Origin: Paludibacteraceae bacterium
GTDB taxonomy: Bacteria > Bacteroidota > Bacteroidia > Bacteroidales > Paludibacteraceae
DNA: 64,000 nucleotides
Assembly (NCBI GenBank): GCA_024401435.1
Contig: JAKSLB010000001.1
Span: forward strand, 178,280 to 242,279
Reading direction: 5' to 3'
Shown: positions 36,234-45,512 of the stretch, in pieces
Layout: the number at the start of each line of letters is the position of its first letter
How positions within the stretch are numbered: the first letter of the stretch is position 1
Notes under the pieces: model-generated
Database searches by the model: none
What the model saw: only the letters and a program-made list of their open reading frames with translations
What the model was told of the DNA's origin: nothing
Made by a program: the position numbers and the translations under genes

Positions 36234-37304
36234 CTATCGACCTCCCGTCAATAAACGAGAGATCCAAGTAGGGAAAAATCGAGTAATTCCCATATATAAA
36301 AGTAATCCTACAAATATCACGAGAGAGGGACACAAGAAATAACTAATAAACATTCCAACATTACCATACTCTTCGAAAATGGGAACAATTATTTTCTGAC
36401 TTAATAATAATGGCAATGTAAAAAAAGCATACAAGAAAAAACTAGCTCCTGAAATATTTGTTGGAAACCATTGTCCCTTACGTTGAGTAAAATGGAAAAA
36501 TAAAAGAAGGAAAGAAACAATTCCTATTAAGTCGTTCAAATGTTTCATCCAACGAATCTTATTGTGAGAAAAAAAAGCAATGAGGACAAAGAGAATAAAA
36601 TAAATAGCCAGAAATAGGAAACAACGATTATCTCCCCATTTATCTGGCAACGATAATTTTTTTATTCCTGCGAATGCACCTAACGAAAAGAAGAAAAGTG
36701 CTTGATCACTTGGTGCATACATAGTTGGTTGGAACTCACCTACCCATATTATGCCGAACAGAATCAAAACAAACCCTTTCGTTTTCACTAACAAGGAATA
36801 CACTATAGGTGAAAATATAGACATCACCATTAAATCGCGTACGAACCATAATGGTATATCCAACACTAAGCCAGTGAAAGAAGGATTATTGTATACATGA
36901 CCTAAATTCCAAAATGACCAAAAGAAATCTGAAAAGGTAAAATCTGTCACCGGCTTTTCTGAAGGCATTGGTCCGATGAACAAAGAGCCAATATAATAGA
37001 GGAAAAAGAAGATTAAATTCCAAACCAGGTAAGGTAATAAAAGTGAAAAGAGACGTCGGTATAATTTCTCCTTGTAAACCTGCGTAGTAAATTTTTCAAA
37101 TGAGAGGAAAAAAAGATAACCCGATATTATAAAAAAGAGGGGTACGCACAATCGAAAAACAAATTCCATAGCAAAAGTTTGAGCGAACTCAAAAGTGACA
37201 AAATTAAATTTATGAACGTTCACACAAAACAAGAGAGGATTGCAATGCATGAAGACAATCAACATGCAGAGAGGGAATCTAAGATTTGAGACGAGTAAAC
37301 GCAT
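36234..37304 (-). CDS. Acyltransferase-3 family membrane protein
   Basis: A 356-residue protein with about ten membrane segments of the acyltransferase-3 family, which O-acetylates or O-acylates surface polysaccharides and other extracellular molecules. Typical are the first segment with a buried His (FPLCMLIVFMHCN), FRLCVPLFFIISGYLFF with an Arg in the membrane, YRRLFSLLLPYLVWN and PLWFVRDLMVMSI. The acceptor cannot be predicted. The start codon lies 7 nt after the T run of the asd terminator, so expression may depend on read-through or on a promoter overlapping it. Confidence 0.82.
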   Translation of the reverse strand: MRLLVSNLRFPLCMLIVFMHCNPLLFCVNVHKFNFVTFEFAQTFAMEFVFRLCVPLFFIISGYLFFLSFEKFTTQVYKEKLYRRLFSLLLPYLVWNLIFFFLYYIGSLFIGPMPSEKPVTDFTFSDFFWSFWNLGHVYNNPSFTGLVLDIPLWFVRDLMVMSIFSPIVYSLLVKTKGFVLILFGIIWVGEFQPTMYAPSDQALFFFSLGAFAGIKKLSLPDKWGDNRCFLFLAIYFILFVLIAFFSHNKIRWMKHLNDLIGIVSFLLLFFHFTQRKGQWFPTNISGASFFLYAFFTLPLLLSQKIIVPIFEEYGNVGMFISYFLCPSLVIFVGLLLYMGITRFFPTWISRLLTGGR

Positions 37305-37310
37305 AAAGAC

Positions 37311-37345
37311 AAAAAAAGGGTTGTCTGCGATAAAACAGACAACCC
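37311..37345 (-). terminator. Terminator of asd
   Basis: GGGTTGTCTG (37318-37327) pairs with CAGACAACCC (37336-37345). Seven T follow on the minus strand, ending just before the acyltransferase start. Confidence 0.85.
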
Positions 37346-37360
37346 TTCCCTATGAAAAAA

Positions 37361-38371
37361 TTATTTTACATTACCTACTTTAATAAGGTATTCTGCAATT
37401 TGAACAGCATTCAAAGCAGCACCCTTTTTAATTTGGTCACCTACCAACCAAAGAGTCAATCCATTTTCGCAGGATAAATCCTTACGGATACGACCCACAT
37501 ACACATCATCCTTACCAGCTAAGAATAGAGGCATTGGATATTTCTTGTTAGCAGGATCATCCAACAACTGAAGACCTTCACCTGTTTCGATAGCCTGACG
37601 AGCTTCTTCTATGCTGATTGGCTTTTCTGTTTCAATCCACAATGCTTCTGAGTGAGAACGAAGAGATGGAACACGAACACACATAGCAGAGCAATTTACA
37701 TCGCTGTGCATGATTTTCTTTGTTTCATTGAACATCTTCATCTCCTCTTTTGTATATCCATTGTCAGTAAAGACATCAATTTGAGGGATAACATTATATG
37801 CTAATTGATAAGCGAACTTATTAACTGTTACAGGTTTGTTGTCCAACACCTCACGATATTGTTGTTCCAATTCAGCCATAGCAGCAGCACCAGCACCACT
37901 GGCAGCTTGATAACTAGCAACGTGAATACGTTTGATATGGCTCAATTTCTCAAGTGGTTGAAGTACAACCACCATCATAATAGTTGTACAGTTAGGGTTT
38001 GCGATGATTCCCTTAGGGCGATTCAAAGCATCAGCTGCATTACACTCAGGAACTACCAATGGAACTTCAGGGTCCATACGGAAAGCACTTGAGTTATCAA
38101 TCATCACAGCACCATACTTTGTAATGTCAGCAGCAAATTCTTTCGAAATACTTGCACCAGCAGAAGTAAAAGCGATATCGATATCTTTAAAATCATCGTT
38201 GTGCTTCAATTCCTTAACGGTGTATTTCTTTCCTTTGAACTCATAAACAGATCCTGCACTTCTGGATGATCCAAAAAGAACCAAATCATCCAATGGGAAA
38301 TTTCTTTCTGCTAAAACACGAAGGAACTCTTGTCCGACTGCTCCACTCGTTCCAACAATTGCTACTCTCAT
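37361..38371 (-). CDS. asd: Aspartate-semialdehyde dehydrogenase
   Basis: Reduces aspartyl phosphate to aspartate semialdehyde with NADPH, the branch point to lysine/diaminopimelate, threonine and methionine. The 336-residue length is normal for the Gram-positive/Bacteroidetes type. It has the NADP site [15 protein letters not shown], the catalytic Cys128 in NPNCTT and His240 in [10 protein letters not shown], plus [10 protein letters not shown] in the dimer region. The promoter at 38447-38455 is divergent from the 38482 gene and the terminator follows closely, so it is mainly monocistronic. Confidence 0.95.
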   Translation of the reverse strand: MRVAIVGTSGAVGQEFLRVLAERNFPLDDLVLFGSSRSAGSVYEFKGKKYTVKELKHNDDFKDIDIAFTSAGASISKEFAADITKYGAVMIDNSSAFRMDPEVPLVVPECNAADALNRPKGIIANPNCTTIMMVVVLQPLEKLSHIKRIHVASYQAASGAGAAAMAELEQQYREVLDNKPVTVNKFAYQLAYNVIPQIDVFTDNGYTKEEMKMFNETKKIMHSDVNCSAMCVRVPSLRSHSEALWIETEKPISIEEARQAIETGEGLQLLDDPANKKYPMPLFLAGKDDVYVGRIRKDLSCENGLTLWLVGDQIKKGAALNAVQIAEYLIKVGNVK

Positions 38372-38428
38372 TAAATTATTTTTTGTTAATTATTTTACAA
38401 AATCCGTTACAATATCATTTTTTATCCA

Positions 38429-38436
38429 TAATTTTG
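38429..38436 (+). promoter_or_regulatory. Putative promoter -7 element of the lamin-tail gene
   Basis: TAATTTTG on the plus strand, 46 nt before the ATG at 38482, close to the divergent asd promoter. Confidence 0.35.
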
Positions 38437-38446
38437 TAACGCCTGT

Positions 38447-38455
38447 GCAAAGATA
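38447..38455 (-). promoter_or_regulatory. asd promoter, -7 element
   Basis: Minus-strand TATCTTTGC, a perfect match, about 76 nt upstream of the asd start. Confidence 0.5.
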
Positions 38456-38481
38456 GTTTATAACAAGTAAAAATTTGTAAA

Positions 38482-40227
38482 ATGAGACAAAGAATTTTAT
38501 CTGTTTTTGTGGGAATCTTTTTCACACTACTAACGAATGCCCAAATTTCTGAGCATTTTTCATCTAAAAATCTATCATCTTCTTGGGATGGAGAAGTATC
38601 TAAATTCAGTTTGCAAGACGAACAATTGCTGTTATCCGACACCACACAATCGGGATCTGCCTACCTTTCCACCTACTCTACCGCTATCGACAATGGTTCG
38701 TGGGAACTGCATCTTCAAATGAAGTTTAAACCTTCTGGTTCAAACTATGTTCGTTATTATCTTACAAGTAACAGTCCCATTCTCAACGAAGCCCTCGACG
38801 GCTATTACGTCCAAATAGGCAACTCCAACAAACAAATCCTGCTCTATCGAATGAAAGGAACCTCTTCTAAAAAAATTGGAGAGAGTAGTGAAAATAGAAT
38901 CGATACCTCCTCGGTCGATTTATACCTTAAAGTGATTAGAAGCAAAACGGCTGAATGGAAAGTATACTCAAAACTGAATGACGAGAAGCAATTCTCTGAA
39001 GAGTTCTCCGTCACAGACTCGACCTATTTAACCTCATCTTTTACTGGTATTTATTGCAAATACACAAAATCTAATGCAAATAAAATGTCGTTCGATGATA
39101 TCATAGTTGAGGGAGAGGGAGAAGAAGACAAAGAAAGTCCTTTTATCTCTTCCTTTTCTCCAACAGACACACTACTAACCATTCATTTCAACGAATGGGT
39201 CAATGAAGATTTTATTCAATTAGGAATAGAGCCTCAACTTGACTATACTGCAGAATGGAATAACGCGCATAACCAACTCTCCATTCATCTAAATGAAGTT
39301 TTTGAAAGAGGTAAAAAATACGATCTAACTCTTTCTGACATCCGAGATTTCAGAAGCAATGTAAGTGATACCATCCTTTATTTTGCTCATGTAGATGAAA
39401 TAGAACCCCAAGATATTCTATTTACAGAGGTACTATTCGTACCTAACAAAGGTGGTAGCGAATTCGTTGAAATCTATAACAATAGTAACAAGGTCTTAGA
39501 TCTTTCACTGCTGAAATTTTCCACACGCAAAGCAGCCGACTCCTCTCTTTATTCTGCCAAGAAAATCGCCACAGAATCATGTTTGATTTTCCCTCAAGAG
39601 ATAAAAGTATTGACCAACAGTCGAACTGGATTAACCGATTTTTATCATTGTGAAGAGAATGCTATCATCGAAATGTCATCGTTTCCTTCTTTGCGAAATG
39701 AAACAGGTTCCATTGTTTTATTTCGTAGCAAAGACTCTCTAATCATAGATGATTTTTACTATGAAGACACTATGCATGAAGAGTCTGTCCCAAACAAAGG
39801 CACTGGCGTTTCTTTAGAAAGGAAATCATTAACAACTCACGAATGGACTTCATCAGCAGGCATCAATGGATATGCCACTCCAGGTTATTTTGCAAGCAAT
39901 ATAGAGAATGCCGTAGATGATATACATTTTGATGCGACAGAAGTATGTTTTCCTTTATATGATGAAGAGCATCATTTTCAATTGAAATACCGTTTTGACG
40001 AACCAAACTATTTGGCTACAATCAAAATATATAATTTAAATGGGGAATGTGTAAAAGACTTACTTCACAACACAACACTTTCTCAGGAAGGAATTATCCA
40101 ATGGGATGGAACAAATAACAACGAAAACATCCTTCAAACTGCACCTTATATTGTAAGAATGGAAGCCCTTCATGCAACCTCAGGGAAAAGAGTTACAAAA
40201 TCATTTGTCGTTTTAATATCAAGATGA
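38482..40227 (+). CDS. Secreted lamin-tail-domain protein
   Basis: A 581-residue exported protein (signal peptide about 1-20). Residues about 25-210 form a beta-rich domain that looks like a concanavalin-type jelly roll. About 215-300 is an Ig-like segment. About 308-430 is a lamin-tail domain (ILFTEVLFVPNKGGSEFVEIYN, VLDLSLLKFSTRK, GTGVSLERKS, WTSSAGINGYATPGYF), common in extracellular proteins and nucleases of this phylum. The C-terminal 80 residues resemble a FlgD-like Ig or T9SS-type sorting fold (ATIKIYNLNGECVKDL ... PYIVRMEA). No catalytic residues are recognised. It is convergent with the outer-membrane protein gene at 40346. Confidence 0.75.
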   Translation: MRQRILSVFVGIFFTLLTNAQISEHFSSKNLSSSWDGEVSKFSLQDEQLLLSDTTQSGSAYLSTYSTAIDNGSWELHLQMKFKPSGSNYVRYYLTSNSPILNEALDGYYVQIGNSNKQILLYRMKGTSSKKIGESSENRIDTSSVDLYLKVIRSKTAEWKVYSKLNDEKQFSEEFSVTDSTYLTSSFTGIYCKYTKSNANKMSFDDIIVEGEGEEDKESPFISSFSPTDTLLTIHFNEWVNEDFIQLGIEPQLDYTAEWNNAHNQLSIHLNEVFERGKKYDLTLSDIRDFRSNVSDTILYFAHVDEIEPQDILFTEVLFVPNKGGSEFVEIYNNSNKVLDLSLLKFSTRKAADSSLYSAKKIATESCLIFPQEIKVLTNSRTGLTDFYHCEENAIIEMSSFPSLRNETGSIVLFRSKDSLIIDDFYYEDTMHEESVPNKGTGVSLERKSLTTHEWTSSAGINGYATPGYFASNIENAVDDIHFDATEVCFPLYDEEHHFQLKYRFDEPNYLATIKIYNLNGECVKDLLHNTTLSQEGIIQWDGTNNNENILQTAPYIVRMEALHATSGKRVTKSFVVLISR

Positions 40228-40345
40228 TGAAATAACGAGGGTGTGTCAACATTCATAAGAGAATATCTTGTTTGGGGGCACACTCTCTTTATGATCTTAA
40301 CTCGACAAACAACATCATAGCACATATTCTTAAAATGAACATTCT

Positions 40346-41248
40346 CTATGGCTGTTCTATTACCTCTTCAACTGTTTCTTCTTTAACTTCCGTCTGGTTT
40401 TCTTGAATGACATTTTCTTCAGGATGATTCATTTCTATAAGGTTCTCCGTATTTTCAACAGAAGAAGATTCAATTTCTTTCTCGTTTGATGCTTTTTTCT
40501 TTTCTGCGATTTTTTGTTTCAATTTTTTGACAATTGATTCCACATCAATATAATAACCCAATTGAACAGAGAAAACACCATTTTTACTTTTCAACTCTGA
40601 ATTTTCGATGGTATTCGTATCCGTAATTCTTGTTGCTTTCACTTTATCTATATTATTCAATCCTAAATCATACATGAGTCCCAAGCGATATTTCTCTATA
40701 AATAACACATTCACGCCGAAACTTATACCCCAATCAAAACGACGATAATGTCTTTTTATATCATAAATATTATCTTCTTTTGTTGAATAGTATACTTTCT
40801 GATTAATTGCTTCATTAAACCATTCACCCTCTTTAAATGTTCGTCCTTTTAATCCTATAGCGTAATAAAATCCCAATTGCGGTGTAATCCATACTTTCTC
40901 GAATGACAAACGATAATTAGCAGTCAACGGAATTTGAAGATAATTAATTGTAAATTTCTCTTTTTCCCAATCCACGTATCCGACATGTGTCTTGTGATAA
41001 CCTTTATGTTGGAAAGTCAAACCACTTTCTACGAAAAAATTTTTGAAGACAACGTAATCGACCAACGCTCCCGCATGGAAATGGAAATTAGGCTTTTTAT
41101 CAAGAGACTCTCCCTGACTCATTCGCACATTCGAAGGACCTATTCCCGCCGTAACAGCATAATAAAACCTTCCTATACTATCACATTGAGAAAAAAGAGC
41201 CGAAGGGAGTAAAAATATACCTATAAGAACAACAATTATCTTTTTCAT
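40346..41248 (-). CDS. Outer-membrane beta-barrel protein with acidic tail
   Basis: A 300-residue protein with a signal peptide (about 1-20) and an eight-to-ten-strand outer-membrane barrel of the PorT/OmpW-like type (AVTAGIGPSNVRMSQ, YVVFKNFFVESGLTFQHKG, YLQIPLTANYRL, ITPQLGFYYAIGLKG, YRLGLMYDLGLNNI, VFSVQLGYYI). After the last strand about 65 residues are Lys/Glu-rich and low-complexity, ending EETVEEVIEQP. A tail beyond the final strand is unusual, because outer-membrane barrels normally end at that strand. The function is unknown. It lies downstream of the 41478 gene on the same strand, separated by a palindrome array. Confidence 0.78.
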   Translation of the reverse strand: MKKIIVVLIGIFLLPSALFSQCDSIGRFYYAVTAGIGPSNVRMSQGESLDKKPNFHFHAGALVDYVVFKNFFVESGLTFQHKGYHKTHVGYVDWEKEKFTINYLQIPLTANYRLSFEKVWITPQLGFYYAIGLKGRTFKEGEWFNEAINQKVYYSTKEDNIYDIKRHYRRFDWGISFGVNVLFIEKYRLGLMYDLGLNNIDKVKATRITDTNTIENSELKSKNGVFSVQLGYYIDVESIVKKLKQKIAEKKKASNEKEIESSSVENTENLIEMNHPEENVIQENQTEVKEETVEEVIEQP

Positions 41249-41351
41249 AAAATGACCTTTAAATAACCCACATATAACTTACAAAAATATACTATTATAC
41301 AAATGTCGGAATTTATGATCATTTTGCAAAATGAAAAAAGAAATTTCTATA

Positions 41352-41477
41352 GTAGGGGCGAATTGCATTCGCCCGTATCCCGTATGGGCGAATAGCATTC
41401 GCCCCTACTATAGAATAGCATTCGCCCATACTATCGAATAACAATTCGCCCCTACTATAGAATAGCATTCGCTCTTA
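41352..41477. repeat. Palindrome array A (GGGCGAAT-type)
   Basis: About six imperfect copies of the palindrome GGGCGAATTGCATTCGCCC or its half, separated by short AT-rich spacers (TACTATAGAATA). Two copies at the left face each other around GTATCCCGTAT. The array ends at the stop codon of the 41478 gene. The same family occurs at 43016 and 51425. Confidence 0.8.
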
Positions 41478-42893
41478 CTATCTAATAATGATTTTAGAAG
41501 CCATCTTACCTTTTTCGTTTTTAACAAGGATAACGACTACCTTATCATTTTCAGAAGCTAATCTTCCGTTCAAGTTATAGATAGCTTGTAATTCTCCGTT
41601 TAGAACTATGATTTTACCATCATTATCAACATAAGAAATGATTTCGAAATCATTGTTTTCAGCCATAAATTCTTTTACATCTGTAAACATTGCAGAAGAT
41701 AGAAGAATTTCATCCACCAAATAACCAACTTCCATTGGAGTGAAGATTAAATCCACTGTAGTTGCGCCTTCTGGTACAGCAACTTCTCCTTTGAACTTAG
41801 TCCAAATCCACTTCATAGTATCATTAGCGACATCAACGATTTCACCCGTATTAAATTTGTATTTAATTGGCATATCTTGGTTTGCAACAACAGAGTAATC
41901 GGCATCAATAGATGCACCATCTTCGTTTTTGTACTTTTTAATCAACATTTCAGAGTAAATCTTCTTAGTTCCCTCAGGGATAGCGATACCTGGGATAACG
42001 ACAGAATCTCTTGTTGCAGAAGATTCAATACGTAAGGCTTGGAGGATTTCGTCGTCATAATAACCTGAGCCATCAGTATTTCTCACACTATCAGGCATAA
42101 AATCGCGGAATGATCTTAATCCTTTGCTTTTATCTCCATCTGTGATAACAGGTTTTATACCACCATTAAAATATTCCTCTAAAATCATATTGTCTTTTTT
42201 TGCCGACACATGACGTATATAATGCATTTCGCCATAAAATTCGCCTATGTTATAACTTGTAAAGTTTTCTGCATAAAATGGTTTTACATTATCTTCTGTA
42301 GGAACAAAACATAAGTTTCTGATATATGGGAAATTTGTAATATCGCCCGTTCTATATTCACGAGCGTAACTTAAAATCATACCGCTCATTGTTTTGAAAG
42401 CAGGATTAGCATACACATACTTATAAGTGCTTACCCATTGTTCGGTAGGTCCCCATTTTGCATCAACAAAAATAAGGGCGTCGCTATGTGGAGCATTTTT
42501 TGCTTCCAAGTCAGATTCTTGTGGAGCCAAACCGATAATAAACAATGGTTTATTACCCTCTTTAATTAAGTTAGTATCAGCATGTTGGGATGGAATCATA
42601 TATTCCATTACCATAATGTAATTAGTTTCAAGATTCAATGGGTCATTAGCATCAAAAAGGATTCTTGGATCAAGATAGTCTTTTGTTATTTTTCTAAATT
42701 CAACTGCAGGTACTCCATCTTTGATTGTCTCAACCAAAGAGTCAGCAGCCGAATTGTCTTTGTAAGGTTTAATGTTGAAATTTTTTGTGAATTTTCCATC
42801 TTTGATAATCCAATAGGCATGATCGAAAGCATTCTCTGCGAAGCATGTCATGGTTGTAATGATGGCAATTGCAAGTAAAGTTAAACGTTTCAT
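41478..42893 (-). CDS. Exported protein with T9SS-like C-terminal tail, unknown function
   Basis: A 471-residue protein with a clear signal peptide (1-19). The body is beta-rich: residues about 25-215 look like one galactose-binding/jelly-roll domain (NYIMVMEYMIPSQ ... KPLFIIGL), and about 225-400 a second (KKIYSEMLIKKY, MKWIWTKFKGEVAVPEGATTVDLIFTPM). The last about 65 residues (DGKIIVLNGELQAIYNLNGRLASENDKVVVILVKNEKGKMASKIIIR) have the strand pattern of a T9SS type-A sorting domain. No enzyme motif is recognised. It lies downstream of the GH5 gene on the same strand, so a carbohydrate-related role is possible but inferred. Confidence 0.72.
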   Translation of the reverse strand: MKRLTLLAIAIITTMTCFAENAFDHAYWIIKDGKFTKNFNIKPYKDNSAADSLVETIKDGVPAVEFRKITKDYLDPRILFDANDPLNLETNYIMVMEYMIPSQHADTNLIKEGNKPLFIIGLAPQESDLEAKNAPHSDALIFVDAKWGPTEQWVSTYKYVYANPAFKTMSGMILSYAREYRTGDITNFPYIRNLCFVPTEDNVKPFYAENFTSYNIGEFYGEMHYIRHVSAKKDNMILEEYFNGGIKPVITDGDKSKGLRSFRDFMPDSVRNTDGSGYYDDEILQALRIESSATRDSVVIPGIAIPEGTKKIYSEMLIKKYKNEDGASIDADYSVVANQDMPIKYKFNTGEIVDVANDTMKWIWTKFKGEVAVPEGATTVDLIFTPMEVGYLVDEILLSSAMFTDVKEFMAENNDFEIISYVDNDGKIIVLNGELQAIYNLNGRLASENDKVVVILVKNEKGKMASKIIIR

Positions 42894-42952
42894 TTTCTTT
42901 TGTATTAGATATTAATTAATATTTTGATCTACTGAATTCATTTTCATAAAAT

Positions 42953-42961
42953 GCAAATATA
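42953..42961 (-). promoter_or_regulatory. Putative promoter of the 41478-42893 gene
   Basis: Minus-strand TATATTTGC, a perfect -7 match, about 60 nt upstream of the start codon. Confidence 0.5.
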
Positions 42962-43015
42962 GCAATTATTCATTTTTATTGTAGGAATAGAGGGTAAAAT
43001 CTTTTTTGACTTTAA

Positions 43016-43116
43016 TAGGGCGAATGCAATTCGCCCATACGTACGGGCGAATTGCATTCGCCCTATTATCAAAATAGCTTTCGCCCTATTATCAAAAATA
43101 GCATTCGCCCCTTATC
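43016..43116. repeat. Palindrome array B (GGGCGAAT-type)
   Basis: Two facing copies of GGGCGAATTGCATTCGCCC joined by ATACGTAC form one long palindrome (43018-43063). It is followed by two degenerate half copies with AAATAGC..TTCGCCC and TATTATCAAA spacers. It lies between the GH5 gene and the 41478-42893 gene, next to the GH5 terminator. Confidence 0.8.
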
Positions 43117-43153
43117 AAAAAAGAAGCCTTGCGAGTTCATTGCAAGGCTTCTT
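43117..43153 (-). terminator. Terminator of the GH5 gene
   Basis: AAGAAGCCTTGC (43121-43132) pairs perfectly with GCAAGGCTTCTT (43142-43153). On the minus strand it is followed by T-rich sequence. Confidence 0.8.
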
Positions 43154-43173
43154 ACTAATTTATGGTAGTTAGA

Positions 43174-45114
43174 TTACTTAACCATCAATTTTTGAGATGT
43201 TGTACCAGCAGCATTTTCAACAACAACTGCATAGATACCAGCAGGTAAGTTCAAAGCGAATTGAGCTTCCTTGTCAGCCTTAACATCTTGTGTATAAACG
43301 CAAGCACCTTGAGCATTAAGTACTTTAACTTTTGAATCCAAAGTAACAGTCAAGTTGAAAGAACCATTCTCTGAAGGATTTGGCCACAAAGAAACTTTAT
43401 TATTCTTGATTAAATCAAGTTCAGTTCCATTTTCTGGTTTACCCTTGATCTTAAATGATCCCAATCCAGCAAAAGAAGTCATGAAAGCGATAGCAATAGT
43501 ATGAGTTCCTGCCTTATCAAAGTGGATACGGTAATTAATATTTGAATTATACTCTGAAGTAGGTTTTACCCAACCCCATTTGTGATAATCTGAATTTGCT
43601 CCATCTCCAACTGTACCACCACCTTGACATGGAGTCAAATACAATGCTTGGAAAGGAGTTGATTCACCATTTTCTGTTACCAAACCTGGTTTACCATCTA
43701 CAGCAATAGCGAAAGTATTAAAATCTGAGAAATTACATGAATACAATTCAAATTCGTAATCACCAGCAATTTTAACTTCAATTGTATATCTTACCCATTC
43801 ACCGTTTCCGATATAACCTAAAGATTTGTAAACAGGATCTGTAGAAGTTTCATCTGTATAACCAACATCAAAATATTCGTCACTACGGAAGTTTTCATTC
43901 TTAGTATCACCAGCATTACATGGATGTTCGTTATTTAAATTATTTCCTGAGCATGCCCAATCTTCATCATAGTCAAAATAACCATTATCTTGACCACCCT
44001 TATCGTAAGCACTTAAATCCAATAAGAAATCATTAACACCATCAAACTCTTGTTGGATGTATGGAGTTGACTCGCAATATGAGAAATGATCACCCTTACG
44101 TAATTCACCAGTAATATAGTTACCTGATGCAGACAAAGAGTTACCATATTGTCCACCATTCCAAGTGGCAGAAGACTCACCTTTATCACACCAGCTCCAG
44201 TTAGCCCAACTGATTAATTGTCCACCAAGGTTTTTACCATTAGCCACTTTCAACATGTGGTCACCAGCTTTTGTATCAACACCCGTATCACCAGTGTGGC
44301 TTGATAGACCCCACTCAGTAATGAAAATAGGAACGAATGCAGCAGCACCAGAAAGAATACCTAAATATCTTTGTTGGTCACCAGCATAGTGGTGGAAAGA
44401 GTACATAATTTGCAAGTTCTTATAACTATCTTTGATTTCAAGAGGATCTTGGAATGCTCTAGTAAGGTCTTGGTCCCATTGAGGAGTACCCACCATAACA
44501 ACAGCATCTGGATCTGCTTGACCAATAATAGGAAGAACTTTGTAAGCATATTCTTTAATCCAATCCCATACATAATCGAACTCTGCAGGAGCACCTTCAA
44601 CGTCATCATTTGGTTCATTACAGATTTCATACAAAACGTGTTTGTAACCTTTTTGTTTTACATAAGAGGTAATCTCATTAAAGAAGTTATTGTATCCATT
44701 ATAAGCACCATCATTAGGGTTACCTGGTTTTAGAATATGCCAGTCAACCAAACAATAAATTTTAGCATTAGCACAATAATCGATACAGTTTTTAACCCAA
44801 TCAGTTCTTACACCATAGGTCCAACCTTCGTTAATATATTGAGCGATACGTGCGAAATTAGCACCATAACTTTTCATTTTATCGAAGTCGCTTTGGTCAT
44901 CGAAAGCTTTTCCAAATTCGCCACTATAACCAAAAGTACTCCAACCACGTAATTGAATAGGTTCTCCACTCTCAGAACATAATTGATTACCAACTAATTT
45001 TAATCGACCCCATGCACCAATGTAGTCATTGTTTGATGGATTCGAATAATCAAATCCAGCAAATCCCTGCAAATAGACCAATAGCAGAGAAATTAATGTA
45101 AAAATTTTCTTCAT
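43174..45114 (-). CDS. Secreted GH5 glycanase with CBM and T9SS type-A domain
   Basis: A 646-residue exported glycoside hydrolase. After the signal peptide (1-20) comes a GH5 catalytic barrel (about 30-345) with the acid/base Glu167 in YEICNEPND and the nucleophile Glu267 in IFITEWGLSS. RGWSTFG at its start and SFHHYAG between are typical of endoglucanases (GH5, cellulase-like). Residues about 365-560 form a CBM6-like beta-sandwich (NGEWVRYTIEVKIAGDYEFELYSC ... INYRIHFDKAGTHTIAIAF). The C-terminal about 75 residues are a T9SS type-A sorting domain (VSLWPNPSENGSFNLTV ... KVLNAQGACVYTQD ... LPAGIYAVVVEN). It likely cuts beta-glucans or mannans outside the cell; the exact substrate is not predictable. 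It has its own promoter and terminator. Confidence 0.9.
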   Translation of the reverse strand: MKKIFTLISLLLVYLQGFAGFDYSNPSNNDYIGAWGRLKLVGNQLCSESGEPIQLRGWSTFGYSGEFGKAFDDQSDFDKMKSYGANFARIAQYINEGWTYGVRTDWVKNCIDYCANAKIYCLVDWHILKPGNPNDGAYNGYNNFFNEITSYVKQKGYKHVLYEICNEPNDDVEGAPAEFDYVWDWIKEYAYKVLPIIGQADPDAVVMVGTPQWDQDLTRAFQDPLEIKDSYKNLQIMYSFHHYAGDQQRYLGILSGAAAFVPIFITEWGLSSHTGDTGVDTKAGDHMLKVANGKNLGGQLISWANWSWCDKGESSATWNGGQYGNSLSASGNYITGELRKGDHFSYCESTPYIQQEFDGVNDFLLDLSAYDKGGQDNGYFDYDEDWACSGNNLNNEHPCNAGDTKNENFRSDEYFDVGYTDETSTDPVYKSLGYIGNGEWVRYTIEVKIAGDYEFELYSCNFSDFNTFAIAVDGKPGLVTENGESTPFQALYLTPCQGGGTVGDGANSDYHKWGWVKPTSEYNSNINYRIHFDKAGTHTIAIAFMTSFAGLGSFKIKGKPENGTELDLIKNNKVSLWPNPSENGSFNLTVTLDSKVKVLNAQGACVYTQDVKADKEAQFALNLPAGIYAVVVENAAGTTSQKLMVK

Positions 45115-45183
45115 GCACTTATGATATTAGAATTATACTTAAAATTTACAACATTAAACACTTCAAATTTTATGCCATGAACT

Positions 45184-45216
45184 GCAAATTTATTAAAAAA
45201 CTAATTTGTTATACAA
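45184..45216 (-). promoter_or_regulatory. Promoter of the GH5 gene
   Basis: Minus-strand TAAATTTGC (45184-45192) with TTG (45214-45216) 21 nt upstream. The leader is about 65 nt. Confidence 0.5.
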
Positions 45217-45249
45217 TAGCGACATAAATTTTTAACTTTTTTTTAATAA

Positions 45250-45299
45250 TTAAGGGGACTTCTATATCACCACAAAGCAATTTATAGAAATCCCCTTAA
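45250..45299 (-). repeat. MITE-like dispersed element, copy 2
   Basis: A 50-nt near-perfect inverted repeat: the two 17-nt arms (45250-45266 and 45283-45299) have one mismatch. Read on the minus strand, its first 32 nt after the TT equal 11101-11132 except one base, so it is a shortened copy of the element at 11099. Confidence 0.7.
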
Positions 45300-45377
45300 C
45301 ATAGAAAATCACAGCAACTTTTCAAGAAAATATTTACCCAATAGAGTCAAAAGAGATTCCTTTATTTTGAAATTTAA

Positions 45378-45408
45378 TTGCTTTTTATTAAAAATTTAAT
45401 ATATTTGC
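45378..45408 (+). promoter_or_regulatory. Promoter of the lipoprotein gene
   Basis: TTG (45378-45380), a 19-nt spacer and TATATTTGC (45400-45408) form a consensus promoter. The leader is about 100 nt. Confidence 0.65.
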
Positions 45409-45440
45409 GAAAAGGAGGATTTATTTTCGATCTTAATTAA

Positions 45441-45477
45441 CAATCGACCGATTGCAGAATTAGGTGAGTTACTGCAA
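45441..45477 (+). promoter_or_regulatory. Two overlapping hairpins in the lipoprotein leader
   Basis: CAATCGACCGATTG (45441-45454) and TTGCAG...CTGCAA (45452-45457 with 45472-45477) share three bases, so the two hairpins exclude each other. This could be a regulatory switch, but no known riboswitch is recognised. Confidence 0.3.
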
Positions 45478-45512
45478 CTTTATAAACACAACTTAATTAA
45501 AAAACAAAGCGC

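Noticed and set aside
40239-40285. A terminator between the convergent genes at 40227 and 40346
   Set aside because: GAGGGTGTG and CACACTCTC can pair, but the loop is more than 25 nt and the T run is poor, so it was not listed.
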